From assembly GCA_037974335.1 (NCBI GenBank), contig CM075760.1, forward strand, positions 19,399,791-19,463,790: a stretch of DNA of 64,000 nucleotides, read 5' to 3'. Under the pieces are notes generated by a model. It was not told the origin of the DNA. It saw only the letters and a list, made by a program, of their open reading frames with translations, and made no database searches. Both the position numbers and the translations under genes were made by a program. How positions within the stretch are numbered: the stretch's first letter is position 1; every line of letters begins with the position of its first letter. Source of the stretch: Prionace glauca. Lineage: Eukaryota > Chordata > Chondrichthyes > Carcharhiniformes > Carcharhinidae. Positions 9,974 to 20,039 of this stretch are shown here, in pieces.

Positions 9974-10306
9974 GCTCACAGCACAGAGATAGGTGGCGGT
10001 GTCTGTAACTCTGGCGTCTCTCACAGTCAGGGCACTGAATTTGTAGCCTTCCCCGATTGAGGCAGTGATCCTCTCGCTTTGATCGGTTTCTCTTCTGGCC
10101 GTCACCAAATGCTGGGGTGGCTGATTCGGGGACTGTCTGTACCAAGACAAGCTGTTAAACGCAGTGGTGGTGGTGCAGTTGATGGATATGGTTTCCTCTT
10201 CGCTGACAACCTCCCACCGAGGGAGCTGCATCACCTCATCTGCTCCAGTCACTCCCGTGAAGATCAGAGTGAAAAGCAGCAAAGAGAATCTGTAAATTCG
10301 GAACAT
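9974..10306 (-). CDS. TCR-type V segment with no leader intron
   Basis: One uninterrupted 333-nt reading frame carries both signal peptide and V domain. Residues 1-22 (MFRIYRFSLLLFTLIFTGVT...) form a hydrophobic leader. The V domain follows: first Cys at residue 44 ('ISINCT'), Trp 55 in 'LSWYRQ', FR3 'YKFSALTVRDARVTDTATYL', second Cys at 108 in 'YLCAVS', then a perfect 23-RSS. Every other complete leader in the window is split by a phase-1 intron; here the split is absent with nothing lost. It therefore looks usable in germline form. TRAV against TRDV cannot be decided. Intron loss by recombination with a spliced germline transcript, or retroposition, are both possible; the flanks show no clear A-tail. 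Confidence 0.88.
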
Positions 10307-10950
10307 TTTTCAGATCATATGAAATTCCTGCTCAAGCAATTGTCCAAGGAGTTCAGTTTAGAATTAGGATATGTGTATAATATTCACACGAAATAACAAG
10401 GAGCCAAAAACCAGCTCCAGTTGTAACTGTGGCGTCTCTCTTTTGAGCTGATGAAAGAAGCTGAGACTCTTGCTTTATCCGCTCACGGATGTTGATTCTA
10501 CTGGAATCAGAGATGGAGAATTGAAACCGGAATAAATAAACCCCATCGGCAACCCCATTTTTCCGGCTACAAATCTCGTCCCACGTGTCTAACTAGGAAA
10601 CCATTCTCCCTATCAGAACACTGACTGAATCCAGCTCGGGGTGAATCCATTCACTGGCTGCCGGCTCACCAGCTACTAACCCCACAGCACCACCGTGGAC
10701 ACAGGGAAATGCAGTGAGAGCATCCCGAGGCAAAATATACAGGGTGAAGTTTGAAACGGATGTTTTCAAATATCCAATTCCTGTTTTACAGAGCAGGCAA
10801 AGGAAATGCTCAACATTTGGGCTGTTTGGAGAATATTCATAACAAGTAATTGTGAACCGAACACATTTCATATTTACTTTAATTTTACAAACGTGATTTA
10901 AAATGAAATTTTAAGTATTCAATCGGTCTGATTTATTTCTGTTTGAGCAG

Positions 10951-11266
10951 GTTTATCAGATCTGAGTCATGGAGATTCTGTCACTCTGTCGCTATCCTCA
11001 GGATGAAAGACGGAAGAAGAAACATTGAGTTTAACCTGTACCTATGATATTACAATGATCAACTACGTTTCATCCTGGTACCGGCAACACTCAGAGAAAC
11101 AGCATCTATTTATATTGAGGTAAAATTCGATATTTGTTGAAGATATAACAGATTTTGCTAAAAGCCGTTTTTCAGTAGTGCTTCAGACATCGAGTAAATT
11201 CACCAGTTTGACTGTCTCTAGTCTGCAGCTGACTGACGCTGCCGTGTATCACTGCGCTTTCAGTCT
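10951..11266 (+). pseudogene. TCR-type V segment, pseudogene
   Basis: The V exon starts after 'ctgtttgagcag'. It reads HGDSV, a TGA, then TEEETLSLTCTYDITMINYV, SSWYRQHSEKQHLFILR, a TAA, then KSRFSVVLQTSSKFTSLTVS and LQLTDAAVYHCAFSL. Both framework cysteines and WYRQ are kept, with His for the last Tyr before Cys. Two in-frame stops (one before the first Cys, one in CDR2) silence it. No leader was identified upstream; 10310-10950 shows no other gene. Confidence 0.85.
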
Positions 11267-11305
11267 CATCGTCATGGAAATCAGTCTGACTGATGTACAA
11301 AACCT
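11267..11305 (+). promoter_or_regulatory. Degenerate 23-RSS
   Basis: CATCGTC (11267-11273; 4 of 7 to consensus) is followed by 23 bp and ACAAAACCT (11297-11305). Heptamer decay agrees with pseudogene status of the adjacent V. Confidence 0.6.
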
Positions 11306-11449
11306 GCCTTGAAACCGTGTCTGCTGTGGGTTGCACAGAACCGTGGGCAGATGCAGCCACAATGCAACTGTCAGCCGGGCAAGAATCCTCATTAACCTGG
11401 GATCAGCCTTCACCCACGTTTTTCACTCTTTGAGTCTGTGAGATCACTC

Positions 11450-11560
11450 AGTGGTGATCGATATTCAAGGAAACACCTCGAGCCGGGCTGCTTTCAGCAC
11501 CTCGATAGACACAGCAGCTGCAGATTCCGGCTTGCTCATAGTAACAAGAACATTCCAGCC
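11450..11560 (+). pseudogene. Degraded V FR3 relic
   Basis: Reads 'GDRYS', then in a shifted frame NTSSRAAFSTSIDTAAADSG followed by LL where YYC is expected. This matches the FR3 pattern RFS...AxDSGxYYC. No RSS, leader or FR1-FR2 was found. It is probably the eroded 3' third of a V exon. Confidence 0.45.
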
Positions 11561-11749
11561 TGAAGGAAACATTCTGTAGCTCACTGGTCATTGGGAGAAT
11601 TCTATTCTCAATGTTTATTTTAGAGATCACAGTCACTTCCTTGTGAAATCTCTTCATTGTGGATACACTTCCTCCGAAGCAGCAACACTCTCATCGGGCC
11701 AAATAAACACAGAAAATAGGTCGCTGGAAAATGGCTTGTAAACCTGATT

Positions 11750-12046
11750 GGGATTGAATTGCTGAATATTAGACAGACACGGGGACTGGATCAAATGACA
11801 ATTACTGAACTAAGTAGATCAAATAAATTTAAGAACATCAGCGATAGTCCAACTGCCAGTTGAAATAAACTAATACAATTTCTCAAATGTTCCTTATCTC
11901 TTGTCGAGGTTGTGTTTTGCTCTGATATTTTAGGAAGGCATCTGTGATTCTCTCTGTGGAGAGTGAATTATTCTTTCTGTTTATCGGTGCGAGAGCACCC
12001 TCTGGTGGTACCTTACAGTGAGGTTTTGTCCAGGAACGTCAGTGTG
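11750..12046 (-). pseudogene. 3' flank and RSS remnant of a lost V segment
   Basis: About 290 bp matches, in inverted orientation, the 3' flank of the V pseudogene at 44151-44414 (44440-44735). The minus strand keeps a heptamer-like CACACTG (12046-12040) and nonamer ACAAAACCT (12029-12021), but the spacer has shrunk to 10 bp and no V body is recognisable upstream. The CTCF-like motif of the family is kept at 12008-11995. Confidence 0.6.
11995..12008 (-). promoter_or_regulatory. RSS-proximal CTCF-like motif
   Basis: The minus strand reads CCACCAGAGGGTGC, 13 of 14 matches to CCASYAGRKGGCRS. It lies about 12 bp past the nonamer remnant, in the same place and orientation relative to the RSS as at 44467. 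Confidence 0.5.
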
Positions 12047-12124
12047 TCGCCAACAATCAGGAAATCAATGCTGATTTCAGCAATGATAGATTGTAATCTT
12101 GCCTCACCCCATCTACAACTTTGC

Positions 12125-12345
12125 AACATGAATTTGTGTGTGTGTGTTTGTGCGGTGTGTTTGCATATGTTTGTATCTGCTTGTGTTTATGTATGTGTGT
12201 GTGTGTGTGCTTGTACTTGGGCGAGTTTCTGCATGTGCGTTTGTTTTGTGTGTTTTTCTGTATGTGCATGTGTGCGCTTGTACATTCGTTTGTGTGTACG
12301 TATGTGTGTGCGTGTTTGTGTTCATCCTATTGCGTCTGTTTTATG
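12125..12345 (+). repeat. TG-rich low-complexity tract
   Basis: An imperfect (TG)n with TTTG and TATG interruptions. Cys/Val-rich frames through it are artefacts. 12350-12870 between this and the next tract shows no gene. Confidence 0.9.
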
Positions 12346-12869
12346 TTTCAGATGATATACAGTAGTTCTTATTCCATTTCCACGTTTTTACATCCAACAT
12401 GTACCGTTGTTGCTTTTTTTATTTAGTGCTTCTGCCTGCCATCCTATCCTATCAGTGTGCCATTATATCATTTTGTTCTGTACCCTTTGCAGCGTTTATT
12501 GGCCTTGGTATTTCCTTCCAACTTCTTTATGTTTTTTTCAGTTCAGGTGAAAGGTCATGTTAACTTTTTTTTCTCATTCGACAGGTACGAGCAGTCATTC
12601 TGGTTATTTTCAGCATAATCTTGCCTCCGTTTTGTACACGCTAGAATTCAAACTTTATAATCTGTCAGATTTAATATTTTGTTCAGGGAGATGCGACAGC
12701 CAACAAATCATCAATTCCACTCCCACTCTCGGGTATATTTGTATAGTTTCTCATTTGGCAAGAAAACCGAGCTTTAGATTTGCTTCTGTTATTAATTTAG
12801 TACCCAGCTGGTTATTTAGATTGAAATTGAAATCAACCCTGCGCGATCTCAGCCTCTCACCATGCTTGG

Positions 12870-13135
12870 GAGATTGTGTGTGACAGTGTTTGTGTTTGAG
12901 TGTGTGTGCATTTGTGTAAGTCTCCGTGTTTTACGTTGTCTGCATGTCTGTGATTGCATGTCTGTTTGTGGGTATCTACGCGTTTGCCTGTGTCTGACTG
13001 AAAGTGTATGTCTCAGAATGTGTGTGTGGATGTTTGCATGTGTTTACCTGAGATTGTATGCCTGTGAGTGTGCTTGCGCGTGTGTGCGAGTTTGCCTGGG
13101 TCTGTCTGAGAGTGTATGCCTGTGAATGTGTGTGT
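12870..13135 (+). repeat. TG-rich low-complexity tract
   Basis: Second imperfect TG-rich tract, with repeated 'gagtgtatg' and 'gtctg' words at irregular spacing of about 40-60 bp. Confidence 0.85.
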
Positions 13136-13331
13136 GTGCCCGAGTTCACTTGCAGCTGTTTCTGAGATTGGTATCAATTCTGTGAATAGGTTTGTCGGCA
13201 TTACAATAAATATAATAGGAATAAGAAAAATACAGCAGCACAATCCTCCAACTTTTCTATGCTTCAACATAACCCTTCAGTAATCTGGGGATTCAGTGAT
13301 GTCACAGACAGAAACCATTTACCTCATCTTG

Positions 13332-13345
13332 CCACAAGAGGGAGC
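13332..13345 (+). promoter_or_regulatory. CTCF-like motif
   Basis: CCACAAGAGGGAGC matches CCASYAGRKGGCRS at 12 of 14 positions. It lies about 300 bp beyond the 3' end of the minus-strand GPCR exon, at the boundary of the first V cluster. Motif evidence only. Confidence 0.35.
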
Positions 13346-13651
13346 GCCCTCACTGTGTTTGTGTGTTCATTGCAGCAGGACTTGAGTGGAATGAAGGAGG
13401 ATAGTGTTATTGTCAATCTATTCATGTTATATGAATGTATTTCTTTTGTTAAAAGCTAATTGGCCATCCAGTGATTCTGTTCATTCACATTACTAAATTT
13501 CTTACATGGCATCTGAATGGAACAGAAATGAATATGGTGTTTTGTTTTACAGAGCTGCCTAAGATGAATTTCACCTCACATGTCAAGGAGAAATAGCCAG
13601 AGATAACAAGATACATTTCCGTTTAAACTTAAATCAAACCTTTTGAAATTT

Positions 13652-14559
13652 CTACTTTACTATTTTTACGTCGAGATTGCCAAGATATTTTCCTGCATTT
13701 TTCAACTCCTCTCTGAATTTCCTCTGTGTCACTGCATAAATACACGTGTTAGTGCAACAGCTCAGCAGCTGAAGCATGTTTCCACTTTCCTGGCGAATGA
13801 ATTTGGGGTCGTTGAAATTGGTTCCTGAGAAATAAGATTCATTTGTAATTTTCACATACAGGAAATCCACAATGTATGTCATCCACAAAAGAATAAAGCT
13901 TCCCGAGATGGTGAAAAGTAAAACAATAGACTTCTTCCTGTTCTTCACTTCTGGATCACTTTGATTCTCTCCACTGCTGTTAGTCCGGAGTCTCCGGCGG
14001 GATCTATTGGCCGCCAGGATGTGTCTCACGGTCAGTGCATTAAACAACAAAATCAGAAGGAATGGTAGAAAAGGATTTAATACACGTGCAAACCAGTCAT
14101 AGACTGCCCACGAGAAGGAAGTGTAGTAGATTGATTTTATCTTACAAAACCAAGACACATTGTTCACTATATAGACTGGTTCATATATAAAGTACGACGG
14201 AATCCTTTTCAAACAGTTCAACACACAAACCGTCCCTATCACCACATCGGCTGTTTTTACAGTGCAATAGTTTGTCCGCAATTTCTGGCAGCAAATGGCT
14301 ACATAACGATCAAAGGTGAAAAATAAGGTTAGCCAAACAGAGCACTCCATGATTGCATATATTATCACAGAACTCAGAGTGCAGGCTGGAGTCAATGACA
14401 TAAAACTTACTGGAAAATAAATGCCAATAATCCGATTGAATATCACAGCAATGACAACGACAAGGAGATCCGTCACTGCCATGGCAATCAGATACCGAGT
14501 AATGCATTTGGAGAGACCACACCTTCCTCGGGACAGAATCACAATCGCCACCACGTTAA
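13652..14559 (-). CDS. GPR139-like: GPR139-like class A GPCR, second exon only
   Basis: An acceptor 'cttttcctctcag' precedes 14559; the exon continues for 301 codons plus stop in phase 2, the same exon structure as the genes at 49738 and 61172. It covers the end of TM1 (NVVAIVILSRGRCGLSKCIT) to the C-terminus. Landmarks: TM3 Cys in 'TPACTL', 'FDRYVAICC' (DRY), ECL2 'WFCKIK', basic ICL3 'RSRRRLR', and 'VLLFTISGSFILLW' in TM6. The TM7 NPxxY motif reads NTCIY, unlike NPFIY and NPLIY in the sister genes. The first exon (about 70-95 nt encoding the N-terminus and start of TM1) was not found within several kb upstream, where a LINE and a minisatellite lie. The reading frame is intact, but coding status is open without exon 1. 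Confidence 0.8.
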
Positions 14560-14814
14560 CTGAGAGGAAAAGGAAAATTAAAGTTGTGAAGTTATTCAAC
14601 AAATTCCTAACAAGCACTTGGGTGTGACAGACCTATCTGGACATTTTTGCCATTTCACCTTCGTTAGAAGAGATGGCTGTTCTTGTTTTTTTCTCAGTGT
14701 CAATTGTGTTTCAGAAAGAGCTACAAGGGTAACCTTCAAATATTTCGCACCTTTGAGGCAAACTGTTTCCCAAGTCTCTCAACAGGAAAGTGTTGCAGCA
14801 CAATCTGACATCTA

Positions 14815-15495
14815 ACAACATAAGAACATAAGAAATAGGAGCAGGAGTAGGCCATCTGGCCCTTCGAGCCTGCCCCGCCATTCAATAAGATCATGGCTGA
14901 TCTGTCTTGGCTCAGTTCCACATTCCCGCCCTCTCCCCATAACCCTTAATCCCCTCTCTTATCAAAAACCCATTAACCCGCGTCTTAAAAATATTTAGCG
15001 AGCACTCCCTCCAAGGCCAAAATATCCTTGCGTAAGTACGGCGCCCAAAACTGCACACAGTACTCCAGCTGCGGCCTCACCAATGCCCTATACAGCCGCA
15101 GCAAGACCTCCCTACTTTTATATTCAATCCCCTTCGCTATGAAGGCCAGCATCCCATTCTCCTTCCTGATCACCTGCTGCACCTGCAAACTGGGATTTTG
15201 CGACTCATGCACAAGGACCCCGAGGTCCCTCTGCACCGTCGACTGCCGCAGTTTTTCGCCACGTAAGCAATAGTCCTTCCTATCTTTCTTCCTACCAAAG
15301 TGGACCACCTTGCTCTTGCCAACATTAAATTCCATTTGCCATTTCCTGGCCCATGCGCCCAGCATATCTAGATCCTTCTGTAGACTCTCCACACCCTCCG
15401 CACAATTGGTCTTTCCTCCAATCTTGGTGTCATCACCAAATTTCGACACCCTACACTCGGTTCCCTCCTCCAGATCATCTATATATCTATAACAT
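14815..15495 (-). mobile_element. CR1-like LINE 3' end (5'-truncated)
   Basis: The minus strand encodes the end of a CR1-type ORF2: FGDDTKIGG (RT FxDD motif region), WQMEFNVGKSKVVHFGRK, QRDLGVLVHESQNPS, then IEYKSREVLLRLYRALVRPQ and LEYCVQFWAPYLRKDI. The 3' tail follows at 14995-14815, with 'caagatcagc' type sequence and terminal 'ttcttatgttcttatg' words. The 5' end stops just before the FADD region, as target-primed insertion usually leaves it. No long deletion is seen inside the piece. Confidence 0.9.
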
Positions 15496-15499
15496 GAGC

Positions 15500-16005
15500 A
15501 GGTATTAATTATGTTAAGTGCTGAATAACTGGACGACGAAATACGCTTAAGGAAAGCATGTGGGGAGCAGAATGAGGCAGAAAGGCAATGTGATTCAGGG
15601 CAATATTTACAAAGTTAAGGACTGAAAGGCTGAAGATCCCCAGGTTGTGTCCGAAATTTGGCATTCAACCTTTGTATCATGTATTCCACAAACGACGCAG
15701 TCTGTAAGTAATGTTTACATATCAGTTACAGTTGTTAAACTGTATAATGTGATAAAGATTCAGTTTGACTTGTTAGAATTCCACGGGAATGTTTTCAGTA
15801 GGTAGGATGTGTCAAGTTAATACAATTTAAGGAGCTTCAGATGGTTTGCTTTAGAAATCCTGCTGGCTTGGAAACAGCAGTTTCCACTCTGCTGAGCAAT
15901 CATATTAATTGTTCCATGATGAGAAGCGAAAAATTATATATCGACTGGAGTTTCAAAGAGTAAAAGGCGACCTCGTTGAAAGAGAATTCTCAGCAGGTGT
16001 GACAG
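15500..16005. other. Intergenic, no gene recognised
   Basis: AT-rich, unique-looking sequence between the LINE and the minisatellite. The first exon of the minus-strand GPCR was sought here and not found. Confidence 0.5.
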
Positions 16006-16009
16006 AATA

Positions 16010-17480
16010 TATACTAGGAGAGACACACACAGATATATATAGAGAGAGAGACACACAGATACAGAGAGAGAGAGAGACAGAGACAGAGAGAGATAGAGAC
16101 ACACAGATACAGAGAGTGAGAGACACAGATACAGAGAGAGAGACACACAGATACAGAGAGAGAGAGATACACACACAGATAGAGAGAGAGGGAGACACAC
16201 AGATACAGAGAGAGAGAGACACACACAGATACAGAGAGAGAGAGAGACACACAGATACAGAGAGAGAGAGAGACACATACACAGACACAGAGACAGACAC
16301 ACACACACAGATACAGAGAGAGAGACAAATACACAGATATATATATAGAGAGAGAGACACCGATACAGAGAGAGAGGGAGACACAGGGGGAGAGAGAGAG
16401 AGGGAGAGTCAGACAAACAGAAATACAGAGACACAGATACAGAGAGAGACACACACAGATATATATAGAGAGAGACACACACAGATACAGAGAGAGAGAG
16501 AGACAGAGACAGAGAGAGATAGAGACACACAGATACAGAGAGAGAGACACAGATACAGAGAGAGAGAGACACACACAGATACAGAGAGAGAGACACACAG
16601 ATACAGAGAGAGAGATAGAAACAGATACAGAGAGAGAGACACACAGATACAGAGAGAGAGACACACAGATACAGAGAGAGAGAGAGACACTCAGATACAG
16701 AGAGAGACACACATACAGATACAGAGAGAGAGACACACACAGATACAGAGAGAGAGACACACACAGATACACCGAGAGAGAGACACACACAGATACAGAG
16801 AGAGACACACACACAGATACAGAGAGAGAGAGAGACACAGATACAGAGAGGGAGACACACACAGATACAGAGAGAGAGAGAGAGACACAGATACAGAGAG
16901 AGAGAGACACACAGATACAGAGAGAGAGAGACACACACAGATACAGAGAGAGACACACACACAGATACAGAGAGAGAGAGACACACAGATACAGAGAGAG
17001 AGACACACACAGATACACAGAGAGAGACACACACACAGATACAGAGAGAGACACACACACAGATACAGAGAGAGAGAGAGAGACACACAGATACAGAGAG
17101 AGAGACACACACAGATACAGAGAGAGAGAGAGAGACACAGATACAGAGAGAGAGACACACACAGATATAGAGAGAGAGACACACACAGATACAGAGAGAG
17201 AGAGACACACACAGATACAGAGAGAGAGACACACACAGATACAGAGAGAGAGAGAGACGCACAGATACAGAGAGAGAGACACACACAGATACAGAGAGAG
17301 AGAGAGACACACACAGATACAGAGAGACACGCACACAGATACAGAGAGAGAGAGACACACACAGATACAGAGAGAGAGACACACACAGATACAGAGAGAG
17401 AGAGAGACACTCAGATACAGAGAGAGAGAGACACACACACAGATACAGAGAGAGACACACACAGATACAGAGAGAGAGTG
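16010..17480 (+). repeat. 20-bp minisatellite (ACACACAGATACAGAGAGAG)n
   Basis: About 1.47 kb of a roughly 20-bp unit with variable AC and AG dinucleotide runs. The long Arg/Thr/Asp-rich frame on the plus strand and Leu/Ser/Val-rich frames on the minus strand are translations of the repeat. Confidence 0.95.
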
Positions 17481-17850
17481 TGTGTGTGTGTGTGTTTCTA
17501 TGTGTGTGTTTCTCTCTTTACGTGTGTATTTCTCCGTGTGTGGCACGCTTCTCACTTTGTGTGTGTGATTCTCTCTTTGTGTGTGTGTGTTGCTCTGTGT
17601 GTGTGATTCTCTCTTGTGTGTGTGTGTGTTTTTTCTCTCTTTGTGCGTGTATGTTTCTCTCTTTGGGTGTGTGTGTTTCTCTCTTTTTCTATGTTTGTAT
17701 TTCCTTGTGTGTGTGTTGCTCTGTGTGTGTCTTTCTGTCTTTGTGCGTGTGTGTGTGTTTCTCTCTTTGTGTGTATCTGTGTTTCTCTCTTTGTATGTGT
17801 TTGTGAGTGAGTGTGTGTGATTCTCTCTTGTGTGTGTGTGTTACTCACTT
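17480..17850 (+). repeat. (TG)n / 'tttctctctttg' minisatellite
   Basis: Alternating TG runs and 'tctctctttgtgtgtg' blocks directly after the previous array, so purine-rich and pyrimidine-rich strands switch abruptly at about 17479. Confidence 0.95.
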
Positions 17851-17854
17851 AGTT

Positions 17855-18240
17855 TTAAGAGGGATTTCCAGCCTTTGTGGAGATTTGGGATGATGCAGAC
17901 ACACACACACACACAGGGGAGTGAGCGGGGTGGGGGCTCACAACAGGCAAGAGGGTTGGGGGTTGTGTGGGGGGGGCGGAAATGTGTCCCATCTGATTCA
18001 GGTTCACATTGCTGCTGCTGTGGGATCTTGCTGTGCACACACTGGGCCTGTAACCTTTGCCCCGCACTGTCACAGCGACCACACGTTTTATTTTGAACCA
18101 AGATCTGGCTCAGGGACCGCAGAGTGGGGTTCAAGGTAAAAGCTGGAAAAGGGGTTGGGTAAATCCGAGCACTTTAATTTCCGAGGCATCGTAGGCTACG
18201 GAGCAAGTGCTGGGGAATGGGAGGAGTGTAGATTGGGATT
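17855..18240 (+). repeat. Segmental duplicate, copy 1
   Basis: Nearly identical to 19445-19850, from 'agttttaagagggatttcca' through an (AC)n, 'ggttcacattgctgctgctg', to 'ctacggagcaagtgctgggg'. The tail 'ggagcaagtgctggggaatg' and the words after it resemble a LINE 3' end. The pair is a direct repeat offset by about 1.59 kb. Confidence 0.9.
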
Positions 18241-18449
18241 GGATGGGCCAGCATTGAGCTGGTGGGACGAAGGGCACACCACACTGACCTTTCCATAACC
18301 CCCAACATGTTTACAAACACTCCCTGTAGTTTCTGCAAACTTTCTATCAAACTGTCTGTCCATTCTGCTCAATACTGACCCCCCTCTCAATCTGGCACTG
18401 ACCTGGGCTCTGAATTCAGACAGAGTCACAGATAGGGTTTAAAGTTGAA

Positions 18450-18660
18450 AGTTTTAAAATGTATTTGTTACTGTCACAAGGCTTACATTAACACTGCAAA
18501 GAAGTTACTGAGAGAGAGAGAGAGACAGAAGACCTAAATAAAGAAACTGAAAGCCAGAGATAAAGGGAGAGAGAGGGTACTTAAATTTTTAAAGTTTATT
18601 AGTGTCACAAGTAAGGCTCACATTAACACTGCAATGAAGTTACTGAGAGAGAGGGAGATA
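18450..18660 (+). repeat. Two SINE-tail fragments in tandem
   Basis: 'acattaacactgcaaagaag' (about 18487) and 'acattaacactgcaatgaag' (about 18620), each ending in 'ttactgagagagag'. They match the complement of fragments at 22060-22115 and 22250-22310. Confidence 0.75.
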
Positions 18661-19444
18661 GACACACAGAGACATCGATAAAGAGAGAGAGACAGAGATG
18701 GTGGGAAACTTACCAAAGCAGTTTGTGTGTGTGAGTGTCTGCAGCTTCTGTGTCTTTGAGCTTGCCGGGGTGCCAGGGAGAGAATGTCACTGCCTTCACC
18801 TCTCTCTCTGCCTCTCTGTATAAAACAATCACCAAATGACAGGACACTCAATAATGTGACCGCACACAATTCATTATCAAATATCTGTCTCTGTATGTCC
18901 CTGTTCTCTCTCCTCTCCTCGTCTCTGTCTAACTATCTCTGTCTCTCTCTCCGTCTGTATTTTCTCTCTCTGTCTCTCTCTCCCTGTTTCGTCTGTAGCA
19001 GAAACAGATGGAGACAGAGACGGACAGAGGGAGGGGTGGAAACAGCTGTAGGTGTGGGTTAGATGCAGGGGGAGAGACACAGGCTGATAGAGGGAGGGGG
19101 CATCAGTGAGGGACAGTGGTCCAGTTTAATTCTGAGTGTCCCAGGGAGGTTGGGGGATTTGATTTTACTGTCCCAGCCCCTCTCTGCCTCACTCTCTCTT
19201 TCTCTGTATAAATTTTTCCTGGATTAAAAAGACACTCGACACAGCTGTGGGATCTTGCTGTGCACTGCAGGGACAGGGGCTCCAGTTTAATTCTGAGGGT
19301 CCCGGGGGTGGGGGTGATTTCAATGTCTCAGCCCCTCTCACTGTATAAACATTTCCCAAATTTAAAAAAACTCAACACAGCTGACTGCAACTATGGGATC
19401 TTGCTGTGCAGCACAGGGATTTTGTTTTAAAAGGTGTTTGGTTT

Positions 19445-19850
19445 AGTTTTAAGAGGGATTTCCAGCCTTTGTGGAGATTTGGGATGATGCAGACACACAC
19501 ACACACACAGGGTAGTGAGCGGGGTGGGGGCTCACAACAGGCAAGAGGGTTGGGGGTTGTGTGGGGGGGAAATGTGTCCCAGCTGATTCAGGTTCACATT
19601 GCTGCTGCTGTGGGATCTTGCTGTGCACACACTGGGCCTGTAACCTTTGCCCCGCACTGTCACAGCGACCACACGTTTTATTTTGAAACAAGATTTGGCT
19701 CAGGGACCGCAGAGTGGGATTCAAGGTAAAAGCTGGAAAGGGAGTTGGGTAAATTCGAGCACTTTAATCTCCGAGGCATCGTAGGCTACGGAGCAAGTGC
19801 TGGGGAATGGGGAGGAGTATAGATTGGGATTTGATGGGCCAGCCTTGAGC
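19445..19850 (+). repeat. Segmental duplicate, copy 2
   Basis: Direct copy of 17855-18240 with a few substitutions and small indels. It continues at 19830-19880 into 'ggtgggccgaagggcctgtt', a retroelement 3' tail absent or changed in copy 1. Confidence 0.9.
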
Positions 19851-20039
19851 TGGTGGGCCGAAGGGCCTGTTTCTGTGCTGTCTGACTCCAGATTCTTTTC
19901 TCTGTTTTCCCAGGAATTTCTATTTGGGGGGGAGGGGTATAGAATTTCCCTCTCTCTGTCTCTCCAGTGTTCTTCCCAATCCCTGCACCCCTCTCCTCTC
20001 CCCACACACATTCCCATCTATATTTCATCTCTCAATAAA

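Noticed and set aside
12121-13125. Cys/Val-rich frames that look like membrane proteins
   Set aside because: They are read-through of TG-rich low-complexity sequence.
15909-17606. A 565-codon plus-strand frame and overlapping 500-codon minus-strand frames
   Set aside because: They are translations of the 20-bp minisatellite; open in several frames on both strands, with no non-repeat domain.
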